Positions 7,785 through 16,624 of a stretch of 64,000 nt of DNA are shown here, piece by piece. This stretch comes from Faecalibacterium gallinarum (lineage in GTDB: Bacteria > Bacillota > Clostridia > Oscillospirales > Ruminococcaceae): positions 1 through 64,000 of the forward strand of contig NZ_BQKV01000029.1 of NCBI RefSeq assembly GCF_022180365.1, read 5' to 3'. Position 1 is the first letter of the stretch, and each line of letters begins with the position of its first letter. The notes below the pieces were generated by a model. It did no database searches, was not told where the DNA came from, and saw nothing but the letters and a program-made list of their open reading frames with translations. Made by a program: the position numbers and the translations under genes.

Positions 7785-9176
7785 TCAGAGGCCCTGTTCG
7801 GTCAAGCTGCGGGCCACCTCGTCTTTAATGGTGACGCCCTCGGCTTCCAGCCGGGCGATGGTGTCGGCGAACTGGGGCAGGTACTTCTTGTGGGCGATGA
7901 GCAGCTCATCCAGCACCCGCTTGCCGGTCTTGCCCGAGGGGACCAGGGGGTTGAGGGTGAACGCCTGGAGGGCCATGCCGTAGTCGCCGGTGACGGCGGC
8001 CTCCTCGACGCAGAGCTCCATGTTCTTCATCAGCTGGAGCCAGCCCCGCTGGGCGGGGTGGAGCGGCCCAAAGGCCACGGCCTGGGCCCCGGCGGCCCCC
8101 ACATAGGCCGAGACTTCCACCGCCACCTCAGGGGGCAGATCGGGCAGAGCGCCGTTGTTCCGGGTGGTCAGGACGATGTGGGTATTGGTGTTGCCGTAGA
8201 TGGAGGCGATGGTCTCGCAGGCGGCGTCGGAGTAGTGGGCGCCGCCCCGCTTGGCCAGCTGTTCGGGCTTATAGTTCAGGTTCGGGTCCTTGTACAGCTC
8301 AAAGAGCTCGGCCTCGGTCTGTTTGACCTGCTGGGCCCGGGTGCCGATGGTGTTGTACTCCTCGATGGCGTGGCGGAGCATCTCCTCCTGGAGGTAGTAG
8401 TACCGGTGGTACATGCAGGGCATCATCCCCACCGCCTTGAGCTGCTCGGGGATGAATTCCAGCCCCGGGATGTTGGCCGGGCCGGAGACTTTGCCCGCCA
8501 GATAGGCGTCCACCACCTGGTCGGTGACCTCGTGGCCCTGGATGTCAAAGACCCGGTGCCAGTGGAAGTGGTTCAGACCCGCGAACCGGTAGACCAGCTC
8601 GCTGGCGTCCCGGCCGATGGCCCCCGGCTCGTCCAGCATGGCCCCCACCGGCACGTTGCACAGGCCCACGACTTTATCCCAGTGGCCGTACCGCATCACC
8701 GACTCGGTGACCATTCCGCTGGGATTGGTAAAGTTGATCAGCCAGGCGTCGGGGCAGAGCTCTTTCATGTCCTCCACAATGCTCAGGATCACCGGGATGG
8801 TGCGGAAGGCTTTGAACATGCCGCCGGCGCCGTTGGTCTCCTGGCCCAGCATCCCATAAGAGAGGGGGATCCGCTCGTCCTTGACCCGGGCGTTCAAAAG
8901 GCCCACCCGGAACTGGGTGGTGACAAAGTCCGCCCCAGGCAGAGCCTCCCGGCGGTCCAGGGTCATATGGACCTTGACCTTATAGGGGGAGGCATCCCAC
9001 ATCCGCTGGGCCATGGCCCCCACGATCTCCATCTTCTCGCGGCCTTCCTCCACGTCCACCAGCCACATCTCCCGGATGGGCAGGCGGTCGTACCGCTTGA
9101 TGAAACCCTCCACCAGCTCGGGGGTGTAGCTGCTGCCGCCGCCGATGGTGACAATCTTGACCGGTTTTTTCTCCAT
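7785..9176 (-). CDS. GH4 6-phospho-beta-glucosidase
   Basis: A 463-residue NAD- and metal-dependent glycosidase of family GH4, which hydrolyses phosphorylated disaccharides by an oxidation/elimination route in the cytosol. The Rossmann motif TIGGGSSYTPEL is near the N-terminus, the metal-binding C173 lies in CNVP and H203 in GLNHFHW. The CNVP signature is that of 6-phospho-beta-glucosidases rather than alpha-galactosidases (CHSV) or 6-phospho-alpha-glucosidases (CDMP). The start is the ATG at 9176 with AAAGGAG seven bases upstream; an extension to 9278 is rejected. The RpiR gene lies just upstream on the same strand. No PTS permease is present in the window. Confidence 0.9.
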   Translation of the reverse strand: MEKKPVKIVTIGGGSSYTPELVEGFIKRYDRLPIREMWLVDVEEGREKMEIVGAMAQRMWDASPYKVKVHMTLDRREALPGADFVTTQFRVGLLNARVKDERIPLSYGMLGQETNGAGGMFKAFRTIPVILSIVEDMKELCPDAWLINFTNPSGMVTESVMRYGHWDKVVGLCNVPVGAMLDEPGAIGRDASELVYRFAGLNHFHWHRVFDIQGHEVTDQVVDAYLAGKVSGPANIPGLEFIPEQLKAVGMMPCMYHRYYYLQEEMLRHAIEEYNTIGTRAQQVKQTEAELFELYKDPNLNYKPEQLAKRGGAHYSDAACETIASIYGNTNTHIVLTTRNNGALPDLPPEVAVEVSAYVGAAGAQAVAFGPLHPAQRGWLQLMKNMELCVEEAAVTGDYGMALQAFTLNPLVPSGKTGKRVLDELLIAHKKYLPQFADTIARLEAEGVTIKDEVARSLTEQGL

Positions 9177-9334
9177 GGATAAGCTCCTTTCTCGTTTACA
9201 CGGGGGTGTTTTTTCTCTCTGGGTCCCAGTGTAAAACCAAAGGGCGGGAGCGTCAATCCATTTGGGCCAAACGGGCACAGCGTTTCCAAATCAGGCCGAA
9301 AAAGCCCCCAAAAGCCGAACGCTGTTCCCGGCGG

Positions 9335-10219
9335 TCAGGGGGCGTCGTCCTCCAGGATGGGGTTTTTGGAGTGGCGGCCGTCGTAGAGATCGGTGTCGGT
9401 CATCTTAAAGGCCAGGCTCCGGTCGTAGTCCCGGGCAAAGAGACAGCTATAAAGCAAATCCAGCAGAAAGACCATGGAGACGGTGGTGCCGTAGGCCCCG
9501 AGGTTCTGGGTGAGTTTTTCCCGGGTGGAGAGATAGAGCACGCAGTCGCCCAGCGCCGAAAGGCTGTTCGCACCGTAGGAGGTGACCGCGATAAAAGGGA
9601 TGCCCTGCTTTTTCAGCTGGCGGGCCAGGCTCAAGGCCGCGGTGGTCTCGCCGGTATAAGAGAACAAAATAAAGCAGGTGTCTCCCCCGCTGGCCAGGGC
9701 CTTCCAGAGGGCCAGGTCGGTCTGGGAAATGGGGCAGACCTCCCGGCCGATCTTGGCCATCTTCTCCACGAAATCCGCCGCCACCCCCATGTGGGTGCCC
9801 GTACCGAAGAGGCAGATCCGCCGGGCCCGGGCCAATAGATCCACCGCCTGGCGGAGGGCCGCCGGGGTGAGCAGGCTGCGGCAGTCGGCCAGAATCTCCT
9901 GGTGGAGGGCCAGCATCTTGCCGATCATCACCCCTTCGGCGTCCCCCTTGGCAAAGGGATAGTTGGGGTCCAGCTGGCGGAAGTGGGAGGACAGGTATTC
10001 GATCTCTTTCAGGTAGTCGTCCCGCAGGGCGTTGAAGCCATCGTACCCCAGTTTCTGGGCCAGGCGCATCACCGACGAGGGGGCTACATAGAGCCGGGCG
10101 GCGATCTGGCGCACCGTCTCCCCCCGCAGCCCCTCGCCCCGGGCCAGCAGATAGTCGGCGATCCGGCGGTCCACCTCGGTAAAATGCTCGCCGCTTTGCA
10201 GTTTGTCCTGTACCAGCAT
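9335..10219 (-). CDS. RpiR-family (MurR/RpiR) sugar-responsive regulator
   Basis: A 294-residue regulator with an N-terminal HTH_6 domain (about 1-77, VRQIAARLYVAPSSVMRLAQKLG) and a SIS phosphosugar-binding domain (about 115-250, including LFGTGTHMG and FSYTGETTAALS). SIS domains bind phosphorylated sugars, so a phospho-glucoside or a product of the neighbouring GH4 enzyme is a likely effector. The start is the ATG at 10219 after GGGGGAGGG. The 158-bp gap to the GH4 gene probably holds the promoter it controls. Confidence 0.9.
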   Translation of the reverse strand: MLVQDKLQSGEHFTEVDRRIADYLLARGEGLRGETVRQIAARLYVAPSSVMRLAQKLGYDGFNALRDDYLKEIEYLSSHFRQLDPNYPFAKGDAEGVMIGKMLALHQEILADCRSLLTPAALRQAVDLLARARRICLFGTGTHMGVAADFVEKMAKIGREVCPISQTDLALWKALASGGDTCFILFSYTGETTAALSLARQLKKQGIPFIAVTSYGANSLSALGDCVLYLSTREKLTQNLGAYGTTVSMVFLLDLLYSCLFARDYDRSLAFKMTDTDLYDGRHSKNPILEDDAP

Positions 10220-10306
10220 GGTTGTGCCCTCCCCCGATGGGTCCCAAAAACCCGTTTTGCCCCAGTGTACCGCATCCGGCCCCGAAATGCAAACCGGGGG
10301 CAAACG

Positions 10307-10339
10307 AACAACCGGCTGCCTTTCGGGCAGCCGGTTGTT
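10307..10339. terminator. Hairpin terminator after the Sel1 operon or before rpiR
   Basis: A perfect 14-bp stem (aacaaccggctgcc with its complement, loop TTTC). It sits between the Sel1 gene stop (10365) and the rpiR start, with a T-rich right side and an A-rich left side. It fits termination of the minus-strand Sel1 transcript. Confidence 0.65.
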
Positions 10340-10364
10340 CTGTCTATTTTATTTCAGCGTTTTC

Positions 10365-11615
10365 TCAGCGGCGGACCCACTTGCCGAAGAAGGTTTTCTT
10401 GTACCCCAGCAGGGCCTGCTTTGCCTCGGGCAGGCTGCTCTGCTGCAAATACTCCACGCCCTTTTTGATGTCCTCGGGCACACCCAGGCCCTGGGTATAC
10501 ATCAGGCCCATGCCGTAATACCAGCTCTCGGTTTTCCGCTTGGGCTCAGTGTTATCCAGCAGCCACTTGGCCCGGGCATAGTCCTTCTGGCAGCCGTTGC
10601 CGGTGAGGTAGCAGCAGGCCAGCAGCTGGCTGTACCACAGATTCCCGCGGGCCACCGCCAGCTCCAGCAGCTGCACGCCCCGGGCCGGGTCCTGGGGGAC
10701 CCCCTGCTCCCCCTTGAGATAGAGGTTGCCCAGCCAGCTGCAGCAATACTGATCCCCTTCGTCCTGGGCGCCCTTTTCCCAGATCTCCAGGGCCTTTTCC
10801 ATGTCCCGGGAAACGCCCTTGGCCTCCTCGTAGGCGCTGCCCAGGTTGTAGCAGCTGCTCAGATCCCCCTGGGCCACCGCCTTCTCCATCCATTCCACGG
10901 CCTCGGTCAGCTTCTCGCCCTGGTGATAGAGCAGCTGGCCGTATTTGGCCTGCCAGTCGGGGTAGCCCAGCTCGGCGCCCCGGCGGGCCACCTCCCAGGC
11001 TTTTTCCTTCTGGGGCTCGATGCCCGCGTCCTTGTCCCCCTGGTCGTAGAGGTTATAGAGGTTCCGCCCGCCGAAGCCCAGGCCGCCGTAGAAGGCTTTT
11101 TCCAGCCAGGGAATACAGGCCAGGGTGGTCTGGCGCAGGTACTTCTGGCACTCTTCCCAGGTGGGGAAATCCTTGGGCCCCCGGCCCTCGATCCGAAGCA
11201 TATCGCACCAGTAATAGGTGTTGCCGATCATGTACTGGCAGAACAGGCTGCCCGCCTCGGCCTTCTGGCGGATGACCTCCCAGGCCTCTTTCAGGTTCTC
11301 GAAGGGCATGGCCTCTTCCAGCTCAGGGGTCAGCATGCCGCAGCGCATGGCTCCCAGCACCGCTGCCGCGCTGCCCTGATGGATGGCCTGGCGCAAAAAG
11401 AAGTTGGCCCCCTCTTCGTCCTCCCGGAAAGGATGATAGTCCCAGCTGTAACAGTTGCCCGACAGGCAGCGGGAGAGGATATACGAGGCGTCCCCGTCCC
11501 CGGCTTTGGCCGCATCCAGCAGAGGCTGCAAAGCCGCCACTGCCCGGTCGGAGTCGTAACAATAATAGATGTCCTCGATGGCCTGATCCACTGCGTCGCT
11601 GAAATACTTGCCCAT
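10365..11615 (-). CDS. Sel1-like repeat (TPR-like) protein
   Basis: A 416-residue protein built from Sel1-type helical repeats of about 36 residues, for example AKYGQLLYHQGEKLTEAVEW, CYNLGSAYEEAKGVSRDMEK and CCSWLGNLYLKGEQGVPQDP. Such solenoids mediate protein-protein contacts. There is no signal peptide. It starts 13 bp downstream of a membrane-protein gene on the same strand, so the two are probably co-transcribed and may work together. The specific partner is unknown. Confidence 0.85.
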   Translation of the reverse strand: MGKYFSDAVDQAIEDIYYCYDSDRAVAALQPLLDAAKAGDGDASYILSRCLSGNCYSWDYHPFREDEEGANFFLRQAIHQGSAAAVLGAMRCGMLTPELEEAMPFENLKEAWEVIRQKAEAGSLFCQYMIGNTYYWCDMLRIEGRGPKDFPTWEECQKYLRQTTLACIPWLEKAFYGGLGFGGRNLYNLYDQGDKDAGIEPQKEKAWEVARRGAELGYPDWQAKYGQLLYHQGEKLTEAVEWMEKAVAQGDLSSCYNLGSAYEEAKGVSRDMEKALEIWEKGAQDEGDQYCCSWLGNLYLKGEQGVPQDPARGVQLLELAVARGNLWYSQLLACCYLTGNGCQKDYARAKWLLDNTEPKRKTESWYYGMGLMYTQGLGVPEDIKKGVEYLQQSSLPEAKQALLGYKKTFFGKWVRR

Positions 11616-11628
11616 GGGTGTTTCCTCC

Positions 11629-13278
11629 TTAAGTATTGCTATTTGCTTTGGCTTTCGCCTTGTCTTTCTTTTTCAGTTCGGCCAGCACCTGCTTGGTGAT
11701 GTTCTTCCACTGGCCCAGATCGGGGCGGAACCGGCCGTCCCCCAGATCCAGCAGCCACTGGCGGGCCTGGCCGTCGGTGCACTTGGTCTCGTAGAGTTCC
11801 ACCTGCCCGGCGGCGGGATTATTGCACCGGGCGGTGAACCGGGCGTCGCTGGCGTCCCCCGCCAAAATCTGGAGGTACCAGGGGGACACCAGCAGAGTCA
11901 CCTCACTGTACCGGCCCCGGTTGAGGCCCTCTCCGGCCAGTTCCAGGTCCCGCCGGGTGAAAAAGTCGTAGTCCCGGCAGGCCCCGCTGGTCTCCCGGAG
12001 GGTCAGCTGAACCCGGGGGCGCTCTTCTTCCGGCTCATCCACCGCCCGCAGGGGCTCCCACCCGGTCAGATCGGGGGGCTGGTGGGCGTCCAGCAGCCGG
12101 CCGAAGAGTTCCCCGGCCTGCTGGGCCGTGGTGGTCAGGCCCCAGCCCCGGTAGGTGCCGTCCTCCTGCCGGAAGACGGCGGTGACCACCAGGCCCTGCT
12201 CCACCAGGCCCGCCCCCATCTGGGTCAAACACCCTGCCTGACCCGCCGGCAGGGGCTCGATCAATTCCACCCCGAAATGCTGGCCGTATTCCGACAGCCC
12301 GGCCAGCTGGGTTTCCACCGCCGCCCGGTCCACCCGGGAGGAACGCAGCCCCCGCAGGTCGGTGAGGATGAAGTGGGCATTGGTCCCGGCGGCGGCCTTC
12401 TCTTTCTGGTATTCCCGGTCGGCCCGCTTGGCTTTCCGGGCCTGATACTGGTGTTCCAGCTCCCGCCAGTCGGCGTCGCTATATTTGCTGTAATCGTTAA
12501 AATCGCTGTAAGAGCAGAAGATGGCCTCCGGCACCCGCAGCCGCAGACATTCCAGAATCATGGGCAGCTCTTTTGGGTCCCGCAGGGTGGTGATCTGGGT
12601 CTGGCGCCGGTCGTCCAGAATATGCAGTTCCAGATACCGGGTCACCCGCACCCGCCCGCCGCTGGTGTGGCGCTCGATCTCATCCCGGCCGGCTACCACC
12701 CGCACCCGGTCCAGGGCGGTGACATCGTCCCCCAGAATCCACTTCCGGCCCACCGCCACCTGGTCAAACCACTGGCCGTTGGCCTTGATGTCCTCGTCCA
12801 CCATGGCGAACAGCTCCGCCACCGGGGGCGCTTCCTCCGGGTAGGGCAGCTGATCCCGGATGGACTGGGCCAGCCGGCTTTTTTCGGGGCAGAAGGCGTC
12901 CCGCAGATACAAAAAGGCCAGATAGCCCCCCAGCCCCACCATCAGCAGGGTGACCACACCGGAGAAAATCCAGGTGCCGTATTCAATTCCCTCCCAGGTG
13001 GAGAAGTCCTCGAAGACGATGCAGCCCACAAAGTAGGCTCCCATCAAGAGGCCCAGAAAAAGGAGGATTCCCGACACCCACAGCTTCTTGAGCTGGCCGC
13101 GGGTGCGCTGGAGGCAGTAGCCTTCGGCAGGGCCGTCGGGCTGCTGCTTTTTGTTCCAGGCGCTCAGAACCAGAATCACCGGGATGGCAAAAATCCGCAA
13201 AACCAGGATCAGGGCAATATAGACCACCAGGTTCCAGGGCCATTTGAGATAAAACTTCGGCTTTGATTTCTCCTCCAT
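11629..13278 (-). CDS. Membrane-anchored protein of unknown function
   Basis: A 549-residue protein with three hydrophobic helices near the N-terminus (about 15-35, 62-82, 97-117) and a long cytosolic part with no family I recognise. A Lys/Arg-rich charged helix lies around 285-310 and the C-terminus is Lys-rich. The start is the ATG at 13278, preceded by GGGAGG; the longer frame begins at an unsupported TTG. It forms a two-gene operon with the Sel1-repeat gene. Confidence 0.7.
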   Translation of the reverse strand: MEEKSKPKFYLKWPWNLVVYIALILVLRIFAIPVILVLSAWNKKQQPDGPAEGYCLQRTRGQLKKLWVSGILLFLGLLMGAYFVGCIVFEDFSTWEGIEYGTWIFSGVVTLLMVGLGGYLAFLYLRDAFCPEKSRLAQSIRDQLPYPEEAPPVAELFAMVDEDIKANGQWFDQVAVGRKWILGDDVTALDRVRVVAGRDEIERHTSGGRVRVTRYLELHILDDRRQTQITTLRDPKELPMILECLRLRVPEAIFCSYSDFNDYSKYSDADWRELEHQYQARKAKRADREYQKEKAAAGTNAHFILTDLRGLRSSRVDRAAVETQLAGLSEYGQHFGVELIEPLPAGQAGCLTQMGAGLVEQGLVVTAVFRQEDGTYRGWGLTTTAQQAGELFGRLLDAHQPPDLTGWEPLRAVDEPEEERPRVQLTLRETSGACRDYDFFTRRDLELAGEGLNRGRYSEVTLLVSPWYLQILAGDASDARFTARCNNPAAGQVELYETKCTDGQARQWLLDLGDGRFRPDLGQWKNITKQVLAELKKKDKAKAKANSNT

Positions 13279-13358
13279 AGGGGCATCCTCCCTTAAAAAC
13301 AAATCACAAACCCAGTATAACAGCCCTTTCCCCCGGGGGCAATGGTTTTCTCCCCCCG

Positions 13359-13392
13359 GCGCAAAAAAGAGCCCCCGGAAAACCGGGAGCTC
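13359..13392 (-). terminator. Terminator of thiC (copy 1 of a duplicated terminator)
   Basis: A stem with AAAA loop (cccgg / ccggg core) and six T on the minus strand, just after the thiC stop. All 34 bases are identical to 14950-14983 at the other side of thiC. Confidence 0.85.
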
Positions 13393-13412
13393 GGGTGTCT
13401 GGCCGCTTAGGC

Positions 13413-14717
13413 TCAGAGGATATCAATGTACTCGCCGCTCAGGGCCTTGTTCATGCTGCGGACGGCGCAGAACTTGCCGCACATGGAACAGCTGTCCTCC
13501 TGCTCGGGGGCGCGGGAGGCACGGATGGCCCGGGCCGTCTCGGGGTCGAGGGAGCACTCCCACTGTTTTTCCCAGTCAAAGGTCCGGCGGGCGTCGGCCA
13601 TGGCGTCGTCTGCGTCCCGGGCGTGGGGGACCTTTTTGGCGATATCCGCCGCGTGGGCCGCGATCCGGGAGGCCATGATCCCCTGTTTCACGTCCTCCAC
13701 ATTGGGCAGTGCCAGATGCTCCGCCGGGGTCACATAGCACAGGAAAGCTGCGCCTGCCGCAGCGGCCATCGCTCCGCCGATGGCGGCGGTGATGTGGTCA
13801 TACCCGGGGGCGATGTCGGTGACAATGGGCCCCAGCACATAGAAGGGCGCTCCGTGGCAGAGGGACTGCTGCAATTTCATATTGGCCTCGATCTGGTCCA
13901 TGGGCATATGGCCCGGGCCCTCCACCATCACCTGAACGTCCTTCGCCCAGGCCCGGCGGGTCAGCTCGCCCAGCCGGACCAGCTCCTCAATCTGGCAGAC
14001 GTCGCTTGCATCCGCCAGGCAGCCGGGGCGGCAGGCGTCCCCCAGAGAGATGGTCACATCGTACTCCCGGCAGATGTCCAGGATCTCGTCGAAATACTCG
14101 TAGAAGGGGTTTTCCTGGCCGGTCATGCTCATCCAGGCAAAGACCAGGGAGCCGCCCCGGGAGACGATGTTCATCTTCCGTTTCTGGGCCCGGATCTGGT
14201 CGATGGTCCGGCGGGTGATGCCGCAGTGGAGGGTCACAAAATCCACGCCGTCCTGAGCGTGGAGGCGGATCACCTCGATGAAATCCCGGGCGGTCAGGGT
14301 GGCCAGGTCCCGCTGGTAGTGGATCACGCTGTCGTAGATGGGCACGGTGCCGATCATGGCCGGGCACTCGGCGGTCAGTTTCCGGCGGAAGGGCTGGGTG
14401 TCCCCGTGGGAGGAAAGATCCATGATGGCCTCGGCGCCCATCTCCACGGCGGCCATCACCTTCTGCATCTCCACGTTATAGTCCTTGCAATCCCGGGAGA
14501 CCCCCAGGTTGACGTTGATCTTGGTGCGCAGCATCGAGCCCACCCCGTTGGGGTCCAGGCATTTGTGGAGCCGGTTGGCACAGATGGCCACCCGGCCCTC
14601 CGCCACCCACTGGCGGATCTCTTCCGGGGTGCGGTACTCCTTGGCGGCCACCGCCTCCATCTCGGGGGTCACGATTCCTTTTTTGGCGGCCTCCATCTGG
14701 GTTGCATACTCTCTCAT
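13413..14717 (-). CDS. thiC: Phosphomethylpyrimidine synthase (HMP-P synthase)
   Basis: Radical-SAM-type enzyme that rearranges aminoimidazole ribotide to HMP phosphate in thiamine biosynthesis. At 434 residues it is the short form lacking the extra N-terminal domain. The family motifs TKINVNLGVS, VMVEGPGHMPMDQI and LGPIVTDIAPGYDH are clear. The C-terminal cluster ligands are C410, C413 and C417, a CX2CX3C spacing, one residue shorter than the usual CX2CX4C. The start is the ATG at 14717 (GGATGGAG upstream); a longer frame would run into the riboswitch. Expression is governed by the TPP riboswitch upstream. No other thi gene follows. Confidence 0.95.
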   Translation of the reverse strand: MREYATQMEAAKKGIVTPEMEAVAAKEYRTPEEIRQWVAEGRVAICANRLHKCLDPNGVGSMLRTKINVNLGVSRDCKDYNVEMQKVMAAVEMGAEAIMDLSSHGDTQPFRRKLTAECPAMIGTVPIYDSVIHYQRDLATLTARDFIEVIRLHAQDGVDFVTLHCGITRRTIDQIRAQKRKMNIVSRGGSLVFAWMSMTGQENPFYEYFDEILDICREYDVTISLGDACRPGCLADASDVCQIEELVRLGELTRRAWAKDVQVMVEGPGHMPMDQIEANMKLQQSLCHGAPFYVLGPIVTDIAPGYDHITAAIGGAMAAAAGAAFLCYVTPAEHLALPNVEDVKQGIMASRIAAHAADIAKKVPHARDADDAMADARRTFDWEKQWECSLDPETARAIRASRAPEQEDSCSMCGKFCAVRSMNKALSGEYIDIL

Positions 14718-14751
14718 GACAAAATCTCCATCCTTTCCCTTGTTTTGGCAA

Positions 14752-14786
14752 CAAAAAACGGGGATCATCCCCCTGGACAATCCCCG
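14752..14786 (-). terminator. Riboswitch-controlled terminator of thiC
   Basis: On the minus strand a CGGGGAT...ATCCCCG stem followed by TTTTTT lies between the TPP aptamer and the thiC start, as in transcription-attenuating THI elements. Confidence 0.8.
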
Positions 14787-14890
14787 CAGCAATGCGAATG
14801 GAGTGATTTTCCCTACGTTGGCATTATCCAAATCAGGTGATCGGTCTCGGGTTCTACCCTACTCTCAGCCTGTAACACAAGCTCCCGTTT
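14787..14890 (-). promoter_or_regulatory. TPP riboswitch (THI element)
   Basis: The minus-strand leader of thiC holds the conserved THI-box blocks: GGGAGC at the 5' end, CTGAGA followed by the AGGGTAGAACCC arm, ACCTGATTTGGATAATGCCA, and CGTAGGGAA. Ligand binding is expected to favour the downstream terminator and shut off thiC when thiamine pyrophosphate is plentiful. Confidence 0.95.
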
Positions 14891-14949
14891 TTATTCGGTT
14901 GTGGTTTTTATTATACCGCATCCGACGAAAAAATCAACGCCCCGCCCCC

Positions 14950-14983
14950 GCGCAAAAAAGAGCCCCCGGAAAACCGGGAGCTC
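14950..14983 (-). terminator. Duplicate terminator at the chromosome side of the IME
   Basis: Identical over 34 bp to the thiC terminator at 13359-13392. It follows, on the minus strand, the TGA at 15003-15005 within the left att site. In an uninterrupted chromosome it would be the terminator of the target gene (inferred rpsI). Confidence 0.75.
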
Positions 14984-15002
14984 CGAAAAGATTCTGAATA
15001 AA

Positions 15003-15020
15003 TCAGCGCTTGCAGAACTT
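15003..15020 (-). other. Left attachment site of the IME
   Basis: The minus strand reads AGTTCTGCAAGCGCTGA. The right site at 31103 reads AGTTCTCCAAGCGCTAA. The mismatches flank the shared CAAGCGCT, as expected if strand exchange occurs in that 8-bp core. The remainder to 15280 has no gene; the element-side stretch contains TGCTCCTTA at 15158-15166, also found near the right end (30974-30982), a possible arm-binding site. Confidence 0.6.
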
Positions 15021-15280
15021 CAAGGGTCTGGTGCTGACCCTGCCAAACACCCGGTGATTTCTTCGCTTTCCACCTGATTTTTGGCTTAATACTGCGGTTT
15101 TTCCGTACATCATGTTCTAATTTTCATCCCCGTGCATAGCGCACGAAAAACAAGTTTTGCTCCTTATGTGTGCCTTGCATATCGCTGCCCAGGGCGACGC
15201 AGGACAACAGTAGGGAAAGAAACTTGGTTGCTGTTCTTGTCTTCACCTCAAAATTAAATTCACACACGGAGGACAGCATA

Positions 15281-15670
15281 ATGGAAAAATACATCTATGA
15301 TCAAAGCAACGGCCTTTGGTATGAACTCCAAGGAGACTACTACATTCCCTGCTTAATGCTGAATGAACCGGATATAGCCCCCATCGGTATGTGGGGTAGA
15401 AAGCACCAGCAATACCTAAAAGAATATCGCCCCATGCTCTATTCCGATCTTGTTCTCAGCGGAGGATTGCACAGCTATCTGGCTGATATTGACACCCAGG
15501 CACGCAACAAACTCCATCTGCTCGTAACACAACTGGCAGAGAAAGAGGGTATCAATGAGCAGCTGAAAGCGCAGGATCAGATGGCATGGGTCGGAGCCAT
15601 GAATAACATCCGCAATCGTGCAGAGGAAATCATCCTCCAAGAGCTGATCTATGGGGAGGATGCCGTATGA
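15281..15670 (+). CDS. tnpV: TnpV family transposon protein
   Basis: A 129-residue protein matching TnpV of clostridial mobile elements: an N-terminal Y-x-n-G-x-Y-x-P-x-L stretch, then GxWGRKHQQYLKEYRPMLYSDL and a helical C-terminus with MAWVGAMNNIRNRAEEIIL. Its biochemical role is unknown. The start is the ATG at 15281 (CGGAGGA upstream), not the longer frame from 15170. It overlaps the next gene by 4 bp (ATGA). A distant homologue is embedded in the ICE helicase gene at 51910-52266. Confidence 0.8.
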   Translation: MEKYIYDQSNGLWYELQGDYYIPCLMLNEPDIAPIGMWGRKHQQYLKEYRPMLYSDLVLSGGLHSYLADIDTQARNKLHLLVTQLAEKEGINEQLKAQDQMAWVGAMNNIRNRAEEIILQELIYGEDAV

Positions 15671-15930
15671 GAATTCTGGAAGAATTTTGGTATGGCAACA
15701 TTGAACCGATCGAATATGATACAAACGCTTGCAAGGAATACAAAGAAGTGCTTCGCCTGATTATCCGAAATGAGGAAAAGCTTCTGGCTACTATGACGGA
15801 TGAACAGAAAGAACTGTTCTCTCGATACACAGATGCTGTTCGTGAGTATCAAACCATGGCAGAGTGCCTGCTGTTCCAGAACAGCTTTAAGCTGGGTGCC
15901 AGAATGATGCTTGAGGTCATGGAGGAATAA
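15667..15930 (+). CDS. DUF6809-like small protein
   Basis: An 87-residue, mostly helical acidic protein. The N-terminal FWYGNIEPIEY and the later LFSRYTDAVREYQTMAECLLFQNSFKLGARMM pattern are typical of small proteins that follow TnpV in clostridial elements (DUF6809 type). The function is unknown. The start overlaps the tnpV stop, so the two are translationally coupled. Confidence 0.7.
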   Translation: MRILEEFWYGNIEPIEYDTNACKEYKEVLRLIIRNEEKLLATMTDEQKELFSRYTDAVREYQTMAECLLFQNSFKLGARMMLEVMEE

Positions 15931-15949
15931 ATCAGCAACTAAATGAAGT

Positions 15950-15987
15950 GAATCAGCCGGGCAGTGGGATGCTGCTCGGCTGATTTA
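15950..15987 (+). terminator. Terminator after the tnpV operon
   Basis: A long stem (atcagccgggcag / ctgctcggctgat) followed by a T-rich tail, 20 bp after the upstream stop. It separates the plus-strand pair from the convergent minus-strand operon. Confidence 0.75.
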
Positions 15988-16039
15988 TTACTTCTACTCG
16001 CACCTGACTCTTAAGCTTAACTATTTGCCTTGCAGTCTA

Positions 16040-16618
16040 TTATGGAATTGCCACTCTCGCTAAATAAGTAGAAAACTTAAGAGTTACTTGCTCCGCAAAT
16101 AAATCATCCAAATGAAGGATTCGATCTTTTTTGTGGGCAATAAGATACGTCATTGGAACTGTAAAATAATGTTTAAAATCAATAACTGCATTTTCTATTA
16201 CATCTTTTTCGTCAACATTAACCGTTAATGCATGAATTCTATAATGCCAATCTCTCTTTGCGACTTTATAATCATCTCCTTGATAAGTGTTCTCGCTTTC
16301 AAAATTCAATGCCAGCTGTTCAAAAGCTTCTTTGATATGCTGACCTGATTTTGCAGCATTTTGCTCATAAATCGGGCACATTAATATTGAAGGCATAAAT
16401 TTTGCGGGTTTACCACACTTTTTAACTGTAAGATCTTCCATAGCAATAACATCACATGCTTGGCTAATTATAAGTGCTAACGGAAATTCATACTCAACAA
16501 TATTTACGCTTTCGCCGTCTTCGGAATCGATATAACTATACTTTACATTTTTAAAAATATCTCCTTGACAAATTTGATCTGTCGACCTACTTCGAAATGC
16601 TTTTGATTTAGTTGCCAT
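16040..16618 (-). CDS. Unknown protein with QGDIF/SQACDV motifs (RM cassette gene 3)
   Basis: A 192-residue AT-rich gene. I see STDQICQGDIFKNV near the N-terminus and LALIISQACDVIAMED in the middle, motifs I have seen in uncharacterised proteins of defence-like loci. C-terminal features are FTVPMTYLIAHKKDRILHLDDLF. No membrane helix or signal peptide is present. It is the last gene of a three-gene set co-directional with hsdR; the gap to the preceding small gene is 6 bp. The role is unknown. Confidence 0.65.
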   Translation of the reverse strand: MATKSKAFRSRSTDQICQGDIFKNVKYSYIDSEDGESVNIVEYEFPLALIISQACDVIAMEDLTVKKCGKPAKFMPSILMCPIYEQNAAKSGQHIKEAFEQLALNFESENTYQGDDYKVAKRDWHYRIHALTVNVDEKDVIENAVIDFKHYFTVPMTYLIAHKKDRILHLDDLFAEQVTLKFSTYLARVAIP

Positions 16619-16624
16619 GTCCTT

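Noticed and set aside
15003-15113. 36-codon minus-strand frame ending in LKFCKR with a terminator behind it
   Set aside because: The last codons are the att-site remnant resembling the S9 end; the rest is element DNA with no good ribosome site, so it is not treated as a gene.
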